A stretch of 32,015 bases of DNA, from contig CAJMLY010000021.1 in assembly GCA_905214425.1 (NCBI GenBank), positions 1 through 32,015 of the forward strand. The letters run 5' to 3'. Below the pieces are notes generated by a model. That model ran no database searches. It saw only the letters and a program-made list of their open reading frames with translations, and had not been told where the DNA came from. The position numbers and the translations under genes are program-made. Of the stretch, positions 22,249 to 30,319 are shown piece by piece. The stretch is from an uncultured bacterium. Its GTDB lineage: Bacteria > Actinomycetota > Coriobacteriia > Coriobacteriales > Coriobacteriaceae. Position 1 is the stretch's first letter; each line of letters begins with the position of its first letter.

Positions 22249-23556
22249 ATGGCCAAGAGCAGGTACGCCGATGCCACCAAGGCCGCTCGCAGGGCCGCGA
22301 TGTCTGCCCACAAAGTCACGGCTGCGGCGAATGCTGGCAACGTCGACGGGTCTGCGCAGCCGACTGCCAGCGCTGCCACCGAGCCCGCCCGTGACGCCCG
22401 TCGCGACGAGCTGACGCACGTGGACGCCAAGGGCGAGGTCCGCATGGTTGACGTGTCCGACAAGGCCGAGACCCATCGCATTGCCATCGCCGAGGGCACC
22501 ATCCTCATGCATCCCGAGACGCAGGCCATGGTGCTGCAGGACCGCGCCAAAAAGGGCGACGTGCTTGCCTGCGCGCGCGTGGCGGGCATCATGGCCATCA
22601 AACGCACGAGCGACATCATCCCCATGTGCCATCCGTTGCTCATTACCAAGAGCAAGTGCGACATTGCGCCCATCGCTCCGGCGGGGACGCCTGCCGAGGA
22701 CGTGCCCGAGGGCTGGGCGCCGGCGCGCGCGGACGGACAGGTTGGCTTTCACGTGCTGGTCACGGCGGGCGTGACGGGCAAGACGGGTATCGAGATGGAG
22801 GCTCTGACCGGCGCGAGCGCTGCATGTCTTACGATTTATGACATGTGCAAGGCCGTCGATCGCGGCATGGAGATCGTCGACGTGCGCCTGCTGCACAAGG
22901 AAGGCGGCCGCTCGGGCATATGGGACCGCGCAGAGCGTCAGGCCGCTGCTGTTGAGGCCGTGGGAGCCGCGGGCGACGCACCCGCGAGCGCACCCATCGC
23001 CGTCGCGCCTGCAGCTCCGGCTCCGGCCGTCCCTGCGATCGCGTTTATCGGCTACCAAAACTCGGGCAAGACCACGCTCGTCGAGAAGGTCATCGCCGAG
23101 CTCACACGCCGTGGCCTGCGCGTGGGCTCGCTCAAACATCATGGGCATCATGGCTTTGATATCGATGTACCCGCTAAGGACACCTGGCGCCATCACCAGG
23201 CCGGATCCAAGCACGTGGGGCTCATCTGCGCCACGCGCTGGGCGGAGTACGCCGATACGCGCGAGGAGGACGAGATGCCCGCGCGCGAGCTGCTGTCGCG
23301 TTACAACGATGTCGACGTGGTGATCATCGAGGGCTACAAGGCCGAGGGCTTCGACAACATCGTGGTCGCGCGCTCCGGTGTCGACCGTCTGCGCGGCAAG
23401 AGCTCGCTCGACCTGGTCGACGGTCGCACGCTGGCCCTTGCCTGCAACGAAGCCCTGGCGCGTCAGGCATTCGATGCCGGCTTTGCGACCCGAGCCATCA
23501 ACATCAACGACGCCCGAGCCATCTGCGACCTCATCCAAGACCACCTTCAGGCTTGA
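22249..23556 (+). CDS. MoaC-MobB fusion protein (molybdenum cofactor biosynthesis)
   Basis: A 435-residue fusion. Residues about 50-230 are MoaC, which turns MoaA's product into cyclic pyranopterin monophosphate: KKGDVLACARVAGIMAIKR, then SDIIPMCHPL, GVTGKTGIEMEALTGAS and LHKEGGRSG. An Ala/Pro-rich linker (about 235-262) leads to a MobB GTPase domain from about 263 (AFIGYQNSGKTTLVEKVI, HHGHHGFDIDVPAKDT, VVIIEGYKAEGF), the adaptor that helps add a nucleotide to molybdopterin. A 45-residue Ala-rich extension precedes MoaC. GGAGG precedes the ATG at 22249. Both domains look complete, so one protein would serve an early and a late step. Confidence 0.93.
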   Translation: MAKSRYADATKAARRAAMSAHKVTAAANAGNVDGSAQPTASAATEPARDARRDELTHVDAKGEVRMVDVSDKAETHRIAIAEGTILMHPETQAMVLQDRAKKGDVLACARVAGIMAIKRTSDIIPMCHPLLITKSKCDIAPIAPAGTPAEDVPEGWAPARADGQVGFHVLVTAGVTGKTGIEMEALTGASAACLTIYDMCKAVDRGMEIVDVRLLHKEGGRSGIWDRAERQAAAVEAVGAAGDAPASAPIAVAPAAPAPAVPAIAFIGYQNSGKTTLVEKVIAELTRRGLRVGSLKHHGHHGFDIDVPAKDTWRHHQAGSKHVGLICATRWAEYADTREEDEMPARELLSRYNDVDVVIIEGYKAEGFDNIVVARSGVDRLRGKSSLDLVDGRTLALACNEALARQAFDAGFATRAININDARAICDLIQDHLQA

Positions 23557-23679
23557 CGCTGCGTCGGCCCCAAGCACCCCATCTCGCCCCTCAAGCCGTC
23601 GCTCGCGTACCAAAACGCGTCGCTCCTCTTTCGGGGCGACCTGGGGCACTTGGAACCGGCTCGCTGCGCTGCCATAACA

Positions 23680-23708
23680 TGCCAAAAAGGGACAGGTTAG
23701 TTTTGGCA
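23680..23708. repeat. TGCCAAAA hairpin with GGGACAGG loop
   Basis: TGCCAAAA (23680-23687) pairs with TTTTGGCA (23701-23708); the loop AGGGACAGGTTAG contains the same GGGACAGG as the CCACCACAAAGG family. It lies in the 384-base gap after the moaC-mobB gene. Confidence 0.65.
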
Positions 23709-23733
23709 GGTTTTATCTGGGTAAACGTTATTT

Positions 23734-23766
23734 CCACCACAAAGGGGCCAGGTACCTTTGTGGTGG
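23734..23766. repeat. CCACCACAAAGG hairpin element, copy 2
   Basis: Perfect 12-base arms at 23734-23745 and 23755-23766. The loop is GGCCAGGTA. A further stem, TTGGTAGATT (23775-23784) with AATCTACCAA (23802-23811), follows directly. Confidence 0.85.
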
Positions 23767-23940
23767 TCTTTGCTTTGGTAGATTTTTGTGAGATGCCTTA
23801 CAATCTACCAAGTAGTTCATGACGGGCGAAAAACGGAGAGAAGGGGCTTGATGCGTCCTTAATGTTTCATGCGGATAGATTGATTTGACAGATGGTGGCG
23901 AATGCCCACCGCCCGTATTCGTATGAAACAAGGAGTCTCC

Positions 23941-25221
23941 ATGCTCGCATCTCTTTTTTCAAAGCCTCAATCATCGCTGTCCGTGCAGGCCAAGCGCCTG
24001 GTGGCGATGCGCTTTCTCATCTACACCGGTTTTCAGACCAGCTACTTTATCGGCGTCATCGGAACGCTCACCTATGCGGACGATGCCTCGGTCGTGGCGA
24101 CATCGCTGGCAGTCCTCTTTATGAACATCTTCGTGATCATGGGGTCCTTTGCGGGCGGCGCGGTGCTCGACGCTTGGGGCCCGTGCCGCCATTTCTTGCT
24201 GAGCATCGTGGGCACGCTGGCAACCGGCGCGGCGATCCTCGTTTTTGGCAGCGCGACTGGCATCGTCCTGCTCGGCGCTGTGCTCCTGGGCTTTGTGATG
24301 GGGTTCGCCCAACCCATCGCCACGTCCTATCCGGCGTACCTCACCGACGATCCTGTCGAGCTCAAAGACATCAACTCCGCCATCGCCATGTTTTCAAACG
24401 TGAGTATCATCGTTGGCCCCACACTGGGCGGCTTTGTCGCGGCGGCTGCATCGTCACGCGCGGTGTTCGTGCTCATGATGATCTTTACCGTACTGGCGCT
24501 CGTCGCCGGTTGGGGCTTTAGGCCGCAGACCAGCCATGTCGCCGGGCATGCGGATGCCGATTCGGCAGAGGAAGGGGAGCGTGCGGGACAAAGCTCCAAC
24601 CCCAGCGCACCCACTCGTGTCACCTTCGCGACCAGCATCAAGACAGTCTTCACCAACAGCGTCCTCGCCCTGCTGTTCTGCATTATTTTCCTTTCAAACT
24701 TTGGCTACGGCGCCTTTGACCCGCTGGAGTCGTTCTTCTACCGCGATGTTCTGCACGTCGGTGTTGAGTGGATGGGCTGGCTCTCGTCGGCCAGCGGCGT
24801 GGGCGCGGTGCTGGGCGCCGTCCTCGCGCTCCGCTTGCCGCCGCACCTGGTCAACCTTAAAACGCTGCTCGTGGCGCTTATGTCCGTTGGTCTGGGAAGC
24901 CTGCTCTACGTGGGAACGCCGTATGTGGGCGTAGCCCTTGTCGGCCAGATTGCCCTAGGCGTGGCCTGGGGCGTCGTCAACCCGCTCCACAACACGATCG
25001 TGCAAACGACGGCCCCGCTCGAGCAGCTCGGTCGCGTCAACTCGGTCATGGGCTTTGGCAACATGTTCGCCGGCGTGGCCCCGCTGGCGATTGCCCCGTG
25101 GCTGGCGGCAACATTTGGCGTACAACGGACACTCGTGGGGGCGGGCATGGTCGTGACGGCGGTTCCCGCGGCGTTGCTGCTATTTGGTCGCCGGCATTTG
25201 GATTGTGCCGTAAAGCGGTAA
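23941..25221 (+). CDS. Major facilitator superfamily transporter
   Basis: A 426-residue membrane protein with about 12 hydrophobic segments in two halves joined by a polar loop near 195-235 (HADADSAEEGERAGQSSNPS). The N half (FLIYTGFQTSYFIGVIGTLT, FAGGAVLDAWGPCR) and the C half (SSASGVGAVLGAVLALRLPP, VGQIALGVAWGVVNPLHNTI) fit MFS drug or metabolite exporters. Start 23941 follows AAGGAG by six bases; two earlier ATGs lack a site. No adjacent regulator. The next hairpin begins right after the stop. Substrate unknown. Confidence 0.9.
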   Translation: MLASLFSKPQSSLSVQAKRLVAMRFLIYTGFQTSYFIGVIGTLTYADDASVVATSLAVLFMNIFVIMGSFAGGAVLDAWGPCRHFLLSIVGTLATGAAILVFGSATGIVLLGAVLLGFVMGFAQPIATSYPAYLTDDPVELKDINSAIAMFSNVSIIVGPTLGGFVAAAASSRAVFVLMMIFTVLALVAGWGFRPQTSHVAGHADADSAEEGERAGQSSNPSAPTRVTFATSIKTVFTNSVLALLFCIIFLSNFGYGAFDPLESFFYRDVLHVGVEWMGWLSSASGVGAVLGAVLALRLPPHLVNLKTLLVALMSVGLGSLLYVGTPYVGVALVGQIALGVAWGVVNPLHNTIVQTTAPLEQLGRVNSVMGFGNMFAGVAPLAIAPWLAATFGVQRTLVGAGMVVTAVPAALLLFGRRHLDCAVKR

Positions 25222-25222
25222 G

Positions 25223-25287
25223 AAACCATCACAACATTCGATGAAAATCGCGATTTTGCCGAAAAACGTCGAATGTTGTGATGGTTT
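25223..25287. repeat. AAACCATCACAAC hairpin element, copy 3
   Basis: The same 19-base arms as copies 1 and 2, at 25223-25241 and 25269-25287, but with a different interior holding the palindrome AAAATCGCGATTTT. It begins one base after the MFS stop codon. Confidence 0.88.
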
Positions 25288-25319
25288 GCGTTCCGGCCAG
25301 GCCACCCTTCGGGTCCTGT

Positions 25320-25350
25320 CACCACAAAGGGGCCAGGCACCTTTGTGGTG
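25320..25350. repeat. CCACCACAAAGG hairpin element, copy 3
   Basis: CACCACAAAGG (25320-25330) pairs with CCTTTGTGGTG (25340-25350); the loop is GGCCAGGCA and GTTTTTG follows. It lies 32 bases after the previous hairpin family, so two families sit side by side in one gap. Confidence 0.85.
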
Positions 25351-25445
25351 GTTTTTGCTTTGACGGGCCGCGCCTGCGCCTTGGTATACCATGTACGCCG
25401 TTCACGAATACACCCCACACCGCCGCACAACCCAGAAAGGCCCCC

Positions 25446-26267
25446 ATGGACACCACCTTCAGCCACATCAAAGCCGTGTTCTGCGATATCGACGGCACGC
25501 TGCTCACGAGCCAGCACACGGTGTCCCCGCGCACCGTGGCGGCGATCCGCGCCCTGCGCGAGCGCGGCGTGCTCTTTGGCCTGTGCACCGGGCGCGACGC
25601 CCACGCGACCGAGGCCATGTACGAGCTCTGGGGCATCGAAGGCCTGGTAGACGTGATGGTGGGCTGCGGTGGCGCCGAGGTCATCGACCGCGCGCACGAC
25701 ATCAACGAGCTGAGCTATCCGCTGCCGGGCGAGACCATCGCGCGCATCTGCAAGCACATGGCGGACCTTCCGGCAACGCCCGTCTGCCCCCGAGGCGGCG
25801 TGTTCTACGTGCCCGAGAGCAACGCGTGCGTCGAGCACCTGTCGCGCGTCGATGGCGTGCCCTATCAGGTGGTCGATTTTGCCGAGTTTTTGCGCGAGCC
25901 GCAGCCCAAGGTGATGTTTACCATGGCGCCCGAGGTAATGCCGCGGGTGATTGAGCGGGCAACGACGTTTGCCGATAACACTGTTAAGGCGGCGGCTCTG
26001 CAAACCACGCAGCGGCTCTACGAGTTTATGGATCCGCGCGTGTCCAAGACGCGCGGCCTTGTGCGCGTGGCGGAGCTCAACGACATGGAGCTCCAGGACA
26101 TCTGCGTGTTTGGCGATGCCGATAACGACACCTGCATGGTGGCTGACGCCGGCGTGGGTGTGGCCATGGCAAACGGCAGCGACGCCACCCGCGCCGCCGC
26201 CGACTTTGTAACCGCGAGCAACGACAAAGACGGCATCGCGATCTTTATCGAGGAGCATCTGCTGTAG
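25446..26267 (+). CDS. HAD-superfamily Cof-type phosphatase
   Basis: A 273-residue HAD hydrolase. Motif I is CDIDGTLL with D14 and D16; motif II lies in LCTGRD; motif IV is GDADNDTCMV, followed by GVGVAMANGSDATRAAADFV, diagnostic of the Cof (type IIB cap) subfamily. These enzymes dephosphorylate sugar phosphates, flavin mononucleotide or other small phosphates in the cytoplasm; the exact substrate cannot be read from sequence. AGAAAGG precedes the ATG at 25446; the open frame upstream runs through two repeat hairpins and is not coding. Confidence 0.93.
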   Translation: MDTTFSHIKAVFCDIDGTLLTSQHTVSPRTVAAIRALRERGVLFGLCTGRDAHATEAMYELWGIEGLVDVMVGCGGAEVIDRAHDINELSYPLPGETIARICKHMADLPATPVCPRGGVFYVPESNACVEHLSRVDGVPYQVVDFAEFLREPQPKVMFTMAPEVMPRVIERATTFADNTVKAAALQTTQRLYEFMDPRVSKTRGLVRVAELNDMELQDICVFGDADNDTCMVADAGVGVAMANGSDATRAAADFVTASNDKDGIAIFIEEHLL

Positions 26268-26280
26268 CGCCGGGGGAGAA

Positions 26281-26313
26281 CCACCGCAAAGGGGACAGGC
26301 TCCTTTGCGGTGG
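26281..26313. repeat. CCACCACAAAGG hairpin element, copy 4
   Basis: CCACCGCAAAGG (26281-26292) pairs perfectly with CCTTTGCGGTGG (26302-26313), a compensated variant of the family stem: the A-T pair seen in the other copies is G-C here. The loop is GGACAGGCT. It lies 13 bases after the HAD stop codon. Confidence 0.85.
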
Positions 26314-26454
26314 CCTCAGGCGATTTGGGCGAATTGATACCTAAAATCTGCGCGAAAATTCAAATAACGTTGTCTGAACATCATGCTTCTAACCACCGAT
26401 GAGTTAAAGATATTCCCATCAATTTGGTAGTCTATTCCTCCCGGTTAATGATCT

Positions 26455-26484
26455 ACCGTTCACGGTCGATTTTCGACCGTTCAC
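26455..26484. promoter_or_regulatory. Direct and inverted repeat upstream of the surface-protein operon
   Basis: ACCGTTCAC occurs at 26455-26463 and 26476-26484, 21 bases apart (two helical turns), and ACGGTCG (26462-26468) with CGACCGT (26474-26480) forms a dyad between them. It looks like a regulator binding site, about 290 bases before the first surface-protein start. The rest of the 26314-26770 gap is AT-rich and otherwise featureless. Confidence 0.45.
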
Positions 26485-26651
26485 AGGACGCATGCTCTTG
26501 AGCAAAATGTTGTGCAAATAAATAGAATGCTATTAAAAATGATAACTAGCTTAATTACCAGTAGAAATAGATATTTCATAGCGAATAAACGAAGGTAAAT
26601 CCGAGCAAATGTCAAGAGAATTGAGAATTCGCTACAAAACTATCGGTAATT

Positions 26652-26681
26652 TTGCTTAGATGTTCAAACAATCGTTACAAT
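26652..26681 (+). promoter_or_regulatory. Predicted promoter of the surface-protein operon
   Basis: TTGCTT (26652-26657) and TACAAT (26676-26681) are separated by 18 bases. Transcription would start near 26688 and leave a leader of about 80 bases before the start codon. Confidence 0.4.
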
Positions 26682-26770
26682 ATGTACTACAAGCGTGCGT
26701 AATTACAGATTGCGCAGATACGTTTGATAGTGAAAGAGCAAGATCGCGGTCTCTTGGGGAGGAGACATCG

Positions 26771-29700
26771 ATGAAAGCGAATTCAGAAAAAACTAAGCAG
26801 AGTAAAAAAGCGACGCGCCGTGTACTGGCAGGCGTTTTGTGCGGAGCCTCCGTTTTGAGCCTGGTACTGTCGCTCGTCATGCCTCCGATCTCGCAGGCCA
26901 TTGCCAATGGCACTCAGGAGGTTGCTGCCGAGGAGGTTGCTGCGGACGAGGGCACTTTAAGCAAGGACGCCCGTGCGGACAATCCCACGGGCAAAGACGC
27001 CGAAAACCAGAATAACGGCGACGTCGAGAATGACGCGAACGACGACGTCGAGAATGGGGCGAACGAGGACACCGTTGCAGCAGACTCGACAGCCGATGAC
27101 GCGGAGGCCGAGGGCGCCGCGCCGCCTGCGGATGATGATGCTAACGACGAGGGCACGATCGCACTTGCTGCAGAGAATGGATCGACTCATGAAATCAGTA
27201 GTGGAGCTGAACTCAGCTCGAAGCTTTCTGAAAAGGGATTTCGCGATAATGAGGGCCGGGCTACTTTTACGCTTGTTAAAAATATTGAATGCAGCGATGA
27301 GATTAGTCTTGAACAAACTGACGATAACCCCATCAATATCACCCTTAATCTAAACGGTAATAAGATCAAGTGCTTGAACACCAACAAGCCGTTATTCAAT
27401 GTTGCTGGCGGCGCAACACTTACAATTATGGATTCCAAGCAGGAGAGTGAGAAGGTCAGCGAGGGCAAGCCGCTGACTGATCAGGGGCAGAGCCTGAATG
27501 CCGATAAATATAACAAGTATGCCGCCAATTATGGCAAGAATGCCAATCTGACTTACGATAAAGATAACATTCCATCTAATCTCACCTACTACGTGACCGA
27601 ATCGTCCCCGAACGAAACAGGCACAACCGAGACACTTGTCAAACATGATGTTGAGATTAAAGGCGCCATCGTGGCGTGCGGCGGCAAAACAAATCTAAGG
27701 CTCATCAATCTGTATAACAGAAACGGCAAGGGCGGCACGTTTAACCTTGTGAGCGGCGTGATTACGCAAAAACAAGACGGCAGCGTTAGCAGCTTGGTCT
27801 ATGCCGAGGGCGGCTCTATCGTCAACATGGGCGGCGGCTACGTGTGTGGTGCTTCTAGCTCGGGCGCGGGCGCGGGCATTATGGTGTCCAACGCGAGTGG
27901 CGGCGCTTCGACCCTTAATTTGACCGGTGGCGTAGTTGCCGGCAACAGTGCTCCTAATGGCGGCGGTGTGTATGCTGAAGGTTCCACGGTCACCATAGCT
28001 GGTGGCGTAATCTCCGGCAACAGCACGCTTGCTTCTGGTGCCGGTCTCGGCGGCGGCATCAAGGCTTCAGGCGGTAAAGTTACCGTTTCTGGTGGCTATA
28101 TCACGAATAATAGAATGGCTAAATTCTGCAATATAGAGGGTTCGGGTTGCCACGGTGGAGCTGGGCTTGCTGCCAATAACGGCGCCCATGTCACCATTTC
28201 CGGTGGCCAGATTACTGGCAACTATTCCGAGGAAGCCGGCGGCGGCGTTTACGTTACCAATTTTAATCGAGGAGATATGGCATGGCTCGACATTACGGGA
28301 GGATATATTGCCTCTAACGTGAGCTTCCGATCTGAGGGTGCTGGCATTCGAGTGGGCCAGAAGGTTGACGCGATGATTGGCGACATTCGAGACAACAACG
28401 GCACTCCAGGCAGCAAAGTTTACATCACTAACAACTGCTGCATGTCTCGCTTTGACTGGGGCGGCGGCGGCATCTTTGTTCAGGGTGATTCGAAAAACGC
28501 GAATAACGCAGGCAGGCTGTTTGTATACAACTCGTATATAAGCAGTAATACCGCTGGCGGCTATGGCGGTGGCGTTGCAGTCTGCCCGACGGGCAAGACG
28601 TTGGTAACGAACACTAAGGGCACGGCAATCTTTGGCAATTCGTCTGCTGGCAATGATCATAATTTCAAAGAATACAAACGGGAAGATGGCAGTGGTAATG
28701 ATGGTACGCCCCATCTTTCAGGTGGTGGTATTGCTGATACTGATAAGACTGAAGATAGAGAGGCATACAACTCACCCGATTTCCGCAAGTACGGTCATGC
28801 CGATTTCTTCCTCGCAGCGCGGGAAAACAAAACGCCGGTCGCAGTGGTAAGCGGCAAGATGCTTGGCGATATAGACGCCAAGTATTCGGGAAGCATTGAG
28901 CTAAAGGGTCCCATTACCATCCCCGCCAACGGTGTTGCTCAGGTAAAAAATAGCATCGGTCTGACTTCGGGTGTTAGCGCCAAGGATAAAGCGGTGACTG
29001 ACTTAGTACAGGGTAAAGTACCGGGTACTAAAGTGACAACTTTCATCACGGGCAACTATTCTTGGGACCATGGTGGCGGCATCATGTCGAATGGCAACTT
29101 GTACTTGGGTCAGCCAGCAGACACGTATGTCTATCCGAGCCTTAAGCTGAAGGCGACCAAGGAGTTGACCGGCCGCAACCTCAAAGCTGGGGAGTTCACC
29201 TTTACGGTTTATCGCAAGGACTCGGATGCTGCGAAGGCGCCTTCTTGGGACGATAATGGTAATTTCAGCACTGGTGACTGCGAGCCTGTCAAATCTGTCC
29301 CGAATAGCGCTGACGGCAACATCGCCTTTGACCTTAGCGCGAAGCTTAGCGAGCTTCTTGGCAAGCAGTTTAAAGCGAGTGGTACTGGCGAAACTACAGA
29401 CTACGACATTACATACTACATGGTCGAAAATGCGGGCGATAAACTTGGTGTCAAATACGATCATGCTGTATACGAGATTAAGGTGAAAGTCAAATGCACG
29501 CCGACTGAACTTATGTCTGTTCCGATACAGGGAAAGCCGAATGAGACTAAAAAACTTATGGTCTATAACTTCACGATTGATAGGGTGGACGTGACTAAGA
29601 TTCCTGGGGGTTCAGCTGGCTCTCCGGACACTGCGCCAGTAGATCCTGATGCTGACGGCTATTATTCGATTGCCAACTCCGATGGATCAAAGACCTTCAC

Positions 29701-30319
29701 CAACACGTACACCTCCAGCGGCTCTTGGAAACCTCAGGTGACCAAGAAGGTCGATGGCGGCGAGATGAAGGCGTTCTCATTCGAACTCGCGAACGAGGAC
29801 GACCCGAACTTCCAAAAACCAGAAACGGCAACAATTGATCTCGCGAAACCCACTGACGAAAACGGTAATGTGAGAACGGTCGATTTCCAGTCGAAGACAT
29901 ATGAGCTCGAGAACCTTGAAAATGGTTCCAAAACCTTCACGTACTACGTGCGCGAGAAGAAAGAGAGTTCAATTTTCTCGCATTACAAGTTCGATCAGTC
30001 GGTCTATAAGCTTAACGTCACGATGACGGATCAGAAAGATGGCAGGATCACTGCCACGAAGGTGACCTACACCCAGATCAAGGATGCTGACGGTAAGCCC
30101 ATCGACAAAGGCCCCGTGAATTACAACGATGGATCCGATACTACCAAGCCCAAGTCCACCCCCACCTTCACCAACACCTACTCAACCTCTTTGCCCCTTT
30201 CTGGTATGTCGGGCGTCACTCTGACGTACCTTGCCGGCGCGGCGGTGCTTTGCGCTGCTGCGGCCTGGATGCACATTCGTCGCAAGACGAATGCGAAGGG
30301 AGGTAAGCGTCGTGAATAA
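26771..30319 (+). CDS. Large sortase-anchored adhesin: beta-helix plus pilin-like domains
   Basis: An 1182-residue surface protein. A signal peptide with a long hydrophobic core (about 1-43) is followed by an acidic Ala/Asp/Asn-rich linker (to about 130). Residues about 330-690 are a right-handed beta-helix of repeats such as GGVVAGNSAPNGGGVY and GGQITGNYSEEAGGGVYV. Two Spy0128/FctA-type pilin domains follow (about 788-970 and 985-1130), each with an early Lys (LKATKELTG, QVTKKVDGG) and a late FTNTY, the usual isopeptide partners. LPLSG (1141-1145), a membrane helix and a basic tail form the sortase signal. The ATG at 26771 follows GGGGAGGAG; an upstream ATG at 26660 lacks these features. The gene is visibly AT-richer than its neighbour. 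Likely a pilus-tip or matrix-binding adhesin. Confidence 0.92.
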   Translation: MKANSEKTKQSKKATRRVLAGVLCGASVLSLVLSLVMPPISQAIANGTQEVAAEEVAADEGTLSKDARADNPTGKDAENQNNGDVENDANDDVENGANEDTVAADSTADDAEAEGAAPPADDDANDEGTIALAAENGSTHEISSGAELSSKLSEKGFRDNEGRATFTLVKNIECSDEISLEQTDDNPINITLNLNGNKIKCLNTNKPLFNVAGGATLTIMDSKQESEKVSEGKPLTDQGQSLNADKYNKYAANYGKNANLTYDKDNIPSNLTYYVTESSPNETGTTETLVKHDVEIKGAIVACGGKTNLRLINLYNRNGKGGTFNLVSGVITQKQDGSVSSLVYAEGGSIVNMGGGYVCGASSSGAGAGIMVSNASGGASTLNLTGGVVAGNSAPNGGGVYAEGSTVTIAGGVISGNSTLASGAGLGGGIKASGGKVTVSGGYITNNRMAKFCNIEGSGCHGGAGLAANNGAHVTISGGQITGNYSEEAGGGVYVTNFNRGDMAWLDITGGYIASNVSFRSEGAGIRVGQKVDAMIGDIRDNNGTPGSKVYITNNCCMSRFDWGGGGIFVQGDSKNANNAGRLFVYNSYISSNTAGGYGGGVAVCPTGKTLVTNTKGTAIFGNSSAGNDHNFKEYKREDGSGNDGTPHLSGGGIADTDKTEDREAYNSPDFRKYGHADFFLAARENKTPVAVVSGKMLGDIDAKYSGSIELKGPITIPANGVAQVKNSIGLTSGVSAKDKAVTDLVQGKVPGTKVTTFITGNYSWDHGGGIMSNGNLYLGQPADTYVYPSLKLKATKELTGRNLKAGEFTFTVYRKDSDAAKAPSWDDNGNFSTGDCEPVKSVPNSADGNIAFDLSAKLSELLGKQFKASGTGETTDYDITYYMVENAGDKLGVKYDHAVYEIKVKVKCTPTELMSVPIQGKPNETKKLMVYNFTIDRVDVTKIPGGSAGSPDTAPVDPDADGYYSIANSDGSKTFTNTYTSSGSWKPQVTKKVDGGEMKAFSFELANEDDPNFQKPETATIDLAKPTDENGNVRTVDFQSKTYELENLENGSKTFTYYVREKKESSIFSHYKFDQSVYKLNVTMTDQKDGRITATKVTYTQIKDADGKPIDKGPVNYNDGSDTTKPKSTPTFTNTYSTSLPLSGMSGVTLTYLAGAAVLCAAAAWMHIRRKTNAKGGKRRE

